DNA of 64,000 nucleotides from Sphingomonas bisphenolicum (GTDB taxonomy: Bacteria; Pseudomonadota; Alphaproteobacteria; Sphingomonadales; Sphingomonadaceae): the NCBI RefSeq assembly GCF_024349785.1, contig NZ_AP018817.1, positions 775,501 to 839,500 of the forward strand, in the 5' to 3' direction. The notes under the pieces were generated by a model. The model was given only the letters and a program-made list of their open reading frames with translations. It made no database searches and was not told where the DNA came from. The position numbers and the translations under genes are program-made. Below are positions 62,962 to 64,000 of this stretch, piece by piece. Within the stretch, counting starts at the first letter, position 1. Every line of letters begins with the position of its first letter.

Positions 62962-64000
62962 TCAATATTTGATGTTGAGGGTCGCGATCGCCGTCCGCCC
63001 GACCGCCTGGTTGGCATAATGGGCGGCATAGGCCTTGTCGTAATAACGTTTGTTGAAGACGTTGTTGACGTTGACCTGCAGGTTCACCGCGTCGCTGAAG
63101 CTGTACGACGCATTGCCGTCGAAGCGCCAGTAGCTGGGCACCATGCGGGCCAGTTCCTTGGTGATGACGACCGCGCCGTTGGTGATGGTGCGCAGGTCAG
63201 AATAGCCGCCATAGACCTTGCTCATGTAGATCGCGCCACCACCGATGGTGAAGGCCGGCGTCACCTTATAGTTGGTGAAGGCGGTGAAGCTGTGCTTGGG
63301 CGTGTTCGGGAACTGCTTGCCGGTATTGACCGACGGTGCATAGAGCGTGACACCGCTGACGGTGGTCGCCGTAAAGCCGCCGTCGACGATCTCGGAGTCC
63401 ATATAGGTGTAGCCGCCAAAGACGTTCCATTCCGGCGTGATATTGCCGTTGAACCCGACTTCGATGCCCTTGATGAGGCGTTCGCCGATAAAGGCGACGG
63501 TACCGGCATCGTTGGTGGCGCGGGCATTCTTGGTTTCTGTGCGGAACGCCGCCAGCGTCAGCGCCAGGCTGTCGTTGAACAGATTGGCCTTGGCGCCGAT
63601 TTCATAGGATTTGGTCTTTTCCACCTTGAGCGCGTCGGTCAGCGCCTGGCTGGTGGTGTTGAGCGCATTGCCCTCCGCGCCGTTCGCGATGAACGAACCG
63701 GGAGGCGTCGCGGCGGTCGAGGTCGACGCGTAGATGCTGCTGCTTTCCGTCGGCTTGAAGACGATGCCGGCCTGATAGGTCCACAGGTCGTCCTCGCGCT
63801 CCAGGACGATCCGGTTGGCGGTTGCGGTCGCGGCGAGGCCGGGGCTGACGGTCGTCTTATACTTGTCGAACCGACCGCCCAGGTTGATCAGCAGCTTGTC
63901 GCTGATGGTGATCGTGTCGAACAGCGACGCCGCCTGGGTCGTGGTCTTGGACATGGTCCAGGTCTTGCGCAGGCTGCGAACGATGGGGGAGACGACCGAC
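62962..64000 (-). CDS. TonB-dependent outer-membrane receptor, C-terminal part
   Basis: The frame is open to the window edge (residues SVVSPIVRSLRKTWT precede the first internal Met at 63954), so the gene continues beyond 64000. The visible ~345 residues are beta-barrel strands typical of siderophore receptors: TYQAGIVFKPTESSSIYAST, YEIGAKANLFNDSLALTLAA, GIEVGFNGNITPEWNVFGGY, NYKVTPAFTIGGGAIYMSKV and the C-terminal NVNNVFNKRYYDKAY and TLNIKY. The plug domain and TonB box are outside. Ligand not deducible; a catecholate or other siderophore is likely. Confidence 0.92.
   Translation of the reverse strand, partial: SVVSPIVRSLRKTWTMSKTTTQAASLFDTITISDKLLINLGGRFDKYKTTVSPGLAATATANRIVLEREDDLWTYQAGIVFKPTESSSIYASTSTAATPPGSFIANGAEGNALNTTSQALTDALKVEKTKSYEIGAKANLFNDSLALTLAAFRTETKNARATNDAGTVAFIGERLIKGIEVGFNGNITPEWNVFGGYTYMDSEIVDGGFTATTVSGVTLYAPSVNTGKQFPNTPKHSFTAFTNYKVTPAFTIGGGAIYMSKVYGGYSDLRTITNGAVVITKELARMVPSYWRFDGNASYSFSDAVNLQVNVNNVFNKRYYDKAYAAHYANQAVGRTAIATLNIKY

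Overview
The window comes from a GC-rich alphaproteobacterium, most probably a sphingomonad (Sphingobium/Sphingomonas-like). Pointers are a SciP-type CtrA inhibitor, the rpmF-plsX-fabH-ihfA-merR block, a short-form HisG, a RibBA-like protein with an N-terminal helix-turn-helix and a zinc-less second domain, several DUF3617 lipoproteins, and promoters matching the alphaproteobacterial general-stress (EcfG) consensus. The species assignment is inference from gene content; no 16S gene is present.

Layout. 1-365: 3' end of an Old Yellow Enzyme gene. 422-4428 (minus): riboflavin operon, transcribed as a membrane-protein gene, then ribD, ribE, ribBX and ribH. 4522-7844: lipoprotein, TonB, EF-hand protein and DUF445 protein. 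7901-12385 (minus): RND efflux pump (adaptor then permease). 12628-13191: convergent pair of GlsB/YeaQ-type stress membrane proteins. 13413-19827: sciP, mnmA, then hisG-hisD-nusB-thiL and a DUF1345 protein. 19859-24140: ClpP-like protein, ruvAB, and a long-chain acyl-CoA ligase. 24145-25146: a HigBA-type toxin-antitoxin operon whose first gene encodes a SeqA-N-like/winged-helix protein. 25216-27399: uvrB. 27440-28294: an orphan polymorphic-toxin nuclease domain followed by a frameshifted YezG-like immunity gene. 28356-31324: three DUF3617-type proteins, a secreted protein and an HNH protein. 31328-39421: metallo-hydrolase, a frameshifted orphan gene, soluble chemoreceptor-like protein, EamA transporter, DUF3667 protein, class I fumarase and a GST. 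39923-43310: nrdA and nrdB with an antisense DUF2171 gene between them. 43446-49439: small conserved proteins, nuclease, RidA, ArsC-like protein, GDPD, Rrf2 regulator, MBL hydrolase and MAPEG protein. 49672-52745: rpmF-plsX-fabH-ihfA-merR. 52752-57187: lipoprotein, glyoxalase II and I, SIMPL protein, TPR protein and a hydrolase.

57303-62880 is a mobile-element graveyard downstream of tRNA-Leu(CAG). A tyrosine integrase gene is enclosed by two perfect 165-bp inverted repeats that both carry the tRNA 3' end. It is followed by a serine recombinase truncated by an IS21-family element, a truncated P4-type integrase, and an IS5-family transposase fragment. The window ends inside a TonB-dependent receptor gene (minus strand).

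Most of the window is ordinary chromosomal core. The unusual material is the inverted-repeat-flanked integrase, the three-gene HigBA operon, the toxin/immunity remnant, and a set of three GGAAC-N16/17-CGTT promoters that suggest a local general-stress regulon.
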